Source of the DNA: Asaia sp003994335
GTDB lineage: Bacteria; Pseudomonadota; Alphaproteobacteria; Acetobacterales; Acetobacteraceae
Direction: 5' to 3'
Assembly (NCBI RefSeq): GCF_037151175.1
Contig: NZ_JBBCOR010000012.1
Span: forward strand, 57,249 to 121,248
Length of the DNA stretch: 64,000 nucleotides
Each line of letters begins with the position of its first letter. Position 1 is the stretch's first letter. This document shows, piece after piece, positions 63,326-64,000 of this stretch. The position numbers and the translations under genes were made by a program. A model generated the notes under the pieces. That model did no database searches. It was not told the origin of the DNA and saw only the letters and a list, made by a program, of their open reading frames with translations.

Positions 63326-64000
63326 ATGGGAGCCTTTATCTTGCTGCGCTATCTCAAAAATCACTCAACACGGGCTATGGCGGCCGGAGCGCTCACGCTT
63401 CTGGCAACGACTGCCATGCAGGAGACTGCCCATGCCCAGATTGCTGTCTTCAAATCGGCAGAAAGCCCGTGGCTGAAGGATATCGTCCTGACCGGGCTGA
63501 TCGAGGGGGGCATCACCGCCAATCCTGCGCGTCCCGATAACGGCATCAATTTCGGCAACTTCCTTGGGGATCACGCCAACCAGGCCCAGCTCAACCAGCT
63601 CAGCCTGACACTGACCAAGCCGATCGATCCGACCAAATCCACCTATCAGGTCGGCTTTACCATTCAGGGGCTCTATGGCTCCGATGCGCGCTATTATCAC
63701 CTGCTTGGCGTGTCCAACCGGGCTATCGGCGATCGCTACCAGCTGATCCCGGCGCAGGCCCATGTGGATGTCCATGCGCCGCTTCTGACCCCTGGCGGGA
63801 TCGACATGCAGGCCGGCATCCTGCAGGCCCCCATGGGCGTCGAGGTTCTCGACCCGACGGCGCGCCCCTTCTACACCTTGGCCTATACTTCCCAGTATTC
63901 CGTACCCTTCGAGCATCTTGGCGCCATGTTCCACTGGCACATCACCAAGATGTTCGATTTCAACTTCGGCATCGATACCGGCAACCAGACCACCTTCGGC
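63326..64000 (+). CDS. BBP2-type outer-membrane beta-barrel porin, N-terminal part
   Basis: 225 codons run off the right edge. The ATG at 63326 gives a signal peptide with a basic start (RYLKNHSTR) and core MAAGALTLLATTAMQETAHA; an ATG at 63377 is the alternative. The mature part alternates polar and hydrophobic residues (STYQVGFTIQGLYGSDARYY) as in beta-barrels, and MQAGILQAPMGVEVLDPTAR plus SVPFEHLGAMFHWHITKMFD resemble the BBP2 (OmpL-like) porin family. No clear ribosome site. It borders the transposase remnant. Confidence 0.75.
   Translation, partial: MGAFILLRYLKNHSTRAMAAGALTLLATTAMQETAHAQIAVFKSAESPWLKDIVLTGLIEGGITANPARPDNGINFGNFLGDHANQAQLNQLSLTLTKPIDPTKSTYQVGFTIQGLYGSDARYYHLLGVSNRAIGDRYQLIPAQAHVDVHAPLLTPGGIDMQAGILQAPMGVEVLDPTARPFYTLAYTSQYSVPFEHLGAMFHWHITKMFDFNFGIDTGNQTTFG

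Overview
The window looks like a chromosomal segment of a motile, GC-rich alphaproteobacterium. An acetic acid bacterium (Acetobacteraceae, Asaia-like) is my best guess. This is inferred from the mix of flagellar genes, many TonB-dependent receptors, a cobalamin riboswitch, a purC-purS-purQ-purL order and a BBP2-type porin; no rRNA or species marker is present.

Layout. 1-9.2 kb is a flagellar and chemotaxis block: 5' end of flgE on the minus strand, then on the plus strand a soluble PAS chemoreceptor, flgK, flgL, a large TPR/glycosyltransferase-like protein, flgG, flgA and flgH. 9.5-13.3 kb carries two further chemoreceptors; one is split by a frameshift in its second membrane helix, the other has a CBS-like sensor. 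13.9-18.2 kb encodes an HscC-type Hsp70 and a large membrane protein with a degenerate J-like N-terminus, followed by a sugar isomerase-like TIM barrel, a cation/proton antiporter and an M48 metalloprotease.

21.7-36 kb is an outer-membrane uptake region. It holds a siderophore-receptor-like TonB receptor behind a cobalamin riboswitch, a second TonB receptor in an operon with a Tat-exported phospholipase C (with Pho-box-like repeats upstream), a DUF2809/DUF817 membrane pair, and a complete haem locus: receptor, Fur-like box, hmuT-hmuU-hmuV and an IsdG/HmuQ-like haem monooxygenase. 36.1-39.2 kb holds a terC-slt-pncC operon on the minus strand.

39.3-47.2 kb is mostly purine and Fe-S housekeeping: purB, a sugar transporter, then purC-purS-(Rap1a-like secreted protein)-purQ-purL-bolA-grxD, most genes overlapping by 4 bp. 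47.4-58.7 kb holds a His-rich secreted protein, the permease-hemB-yraN operon, glyA, a DEAD-box helicase, argE with an aspartoacylase-like partner, an ELM1 family gene and a 628-residue protein of unknown function.

A tRNA-Val(CAC) at 58.8 kb marks the start of an accessory stretch: about 1.1 kb without a convincing gene (AT-rich at its right end), a 677-residue unrecognised protein with four DUF4214-like repeats, a small secreted protein, a decayed IS5-family transposase, and the start of a porin running off the end. The strongest candidates for undescribed biology are the HscC/J-like membrane pair, the TPR-glycosyltransferase inside the flagellar operon, the Rap1a-like gene inside the pur operon, and the 677-residue protein beside the tRNA.
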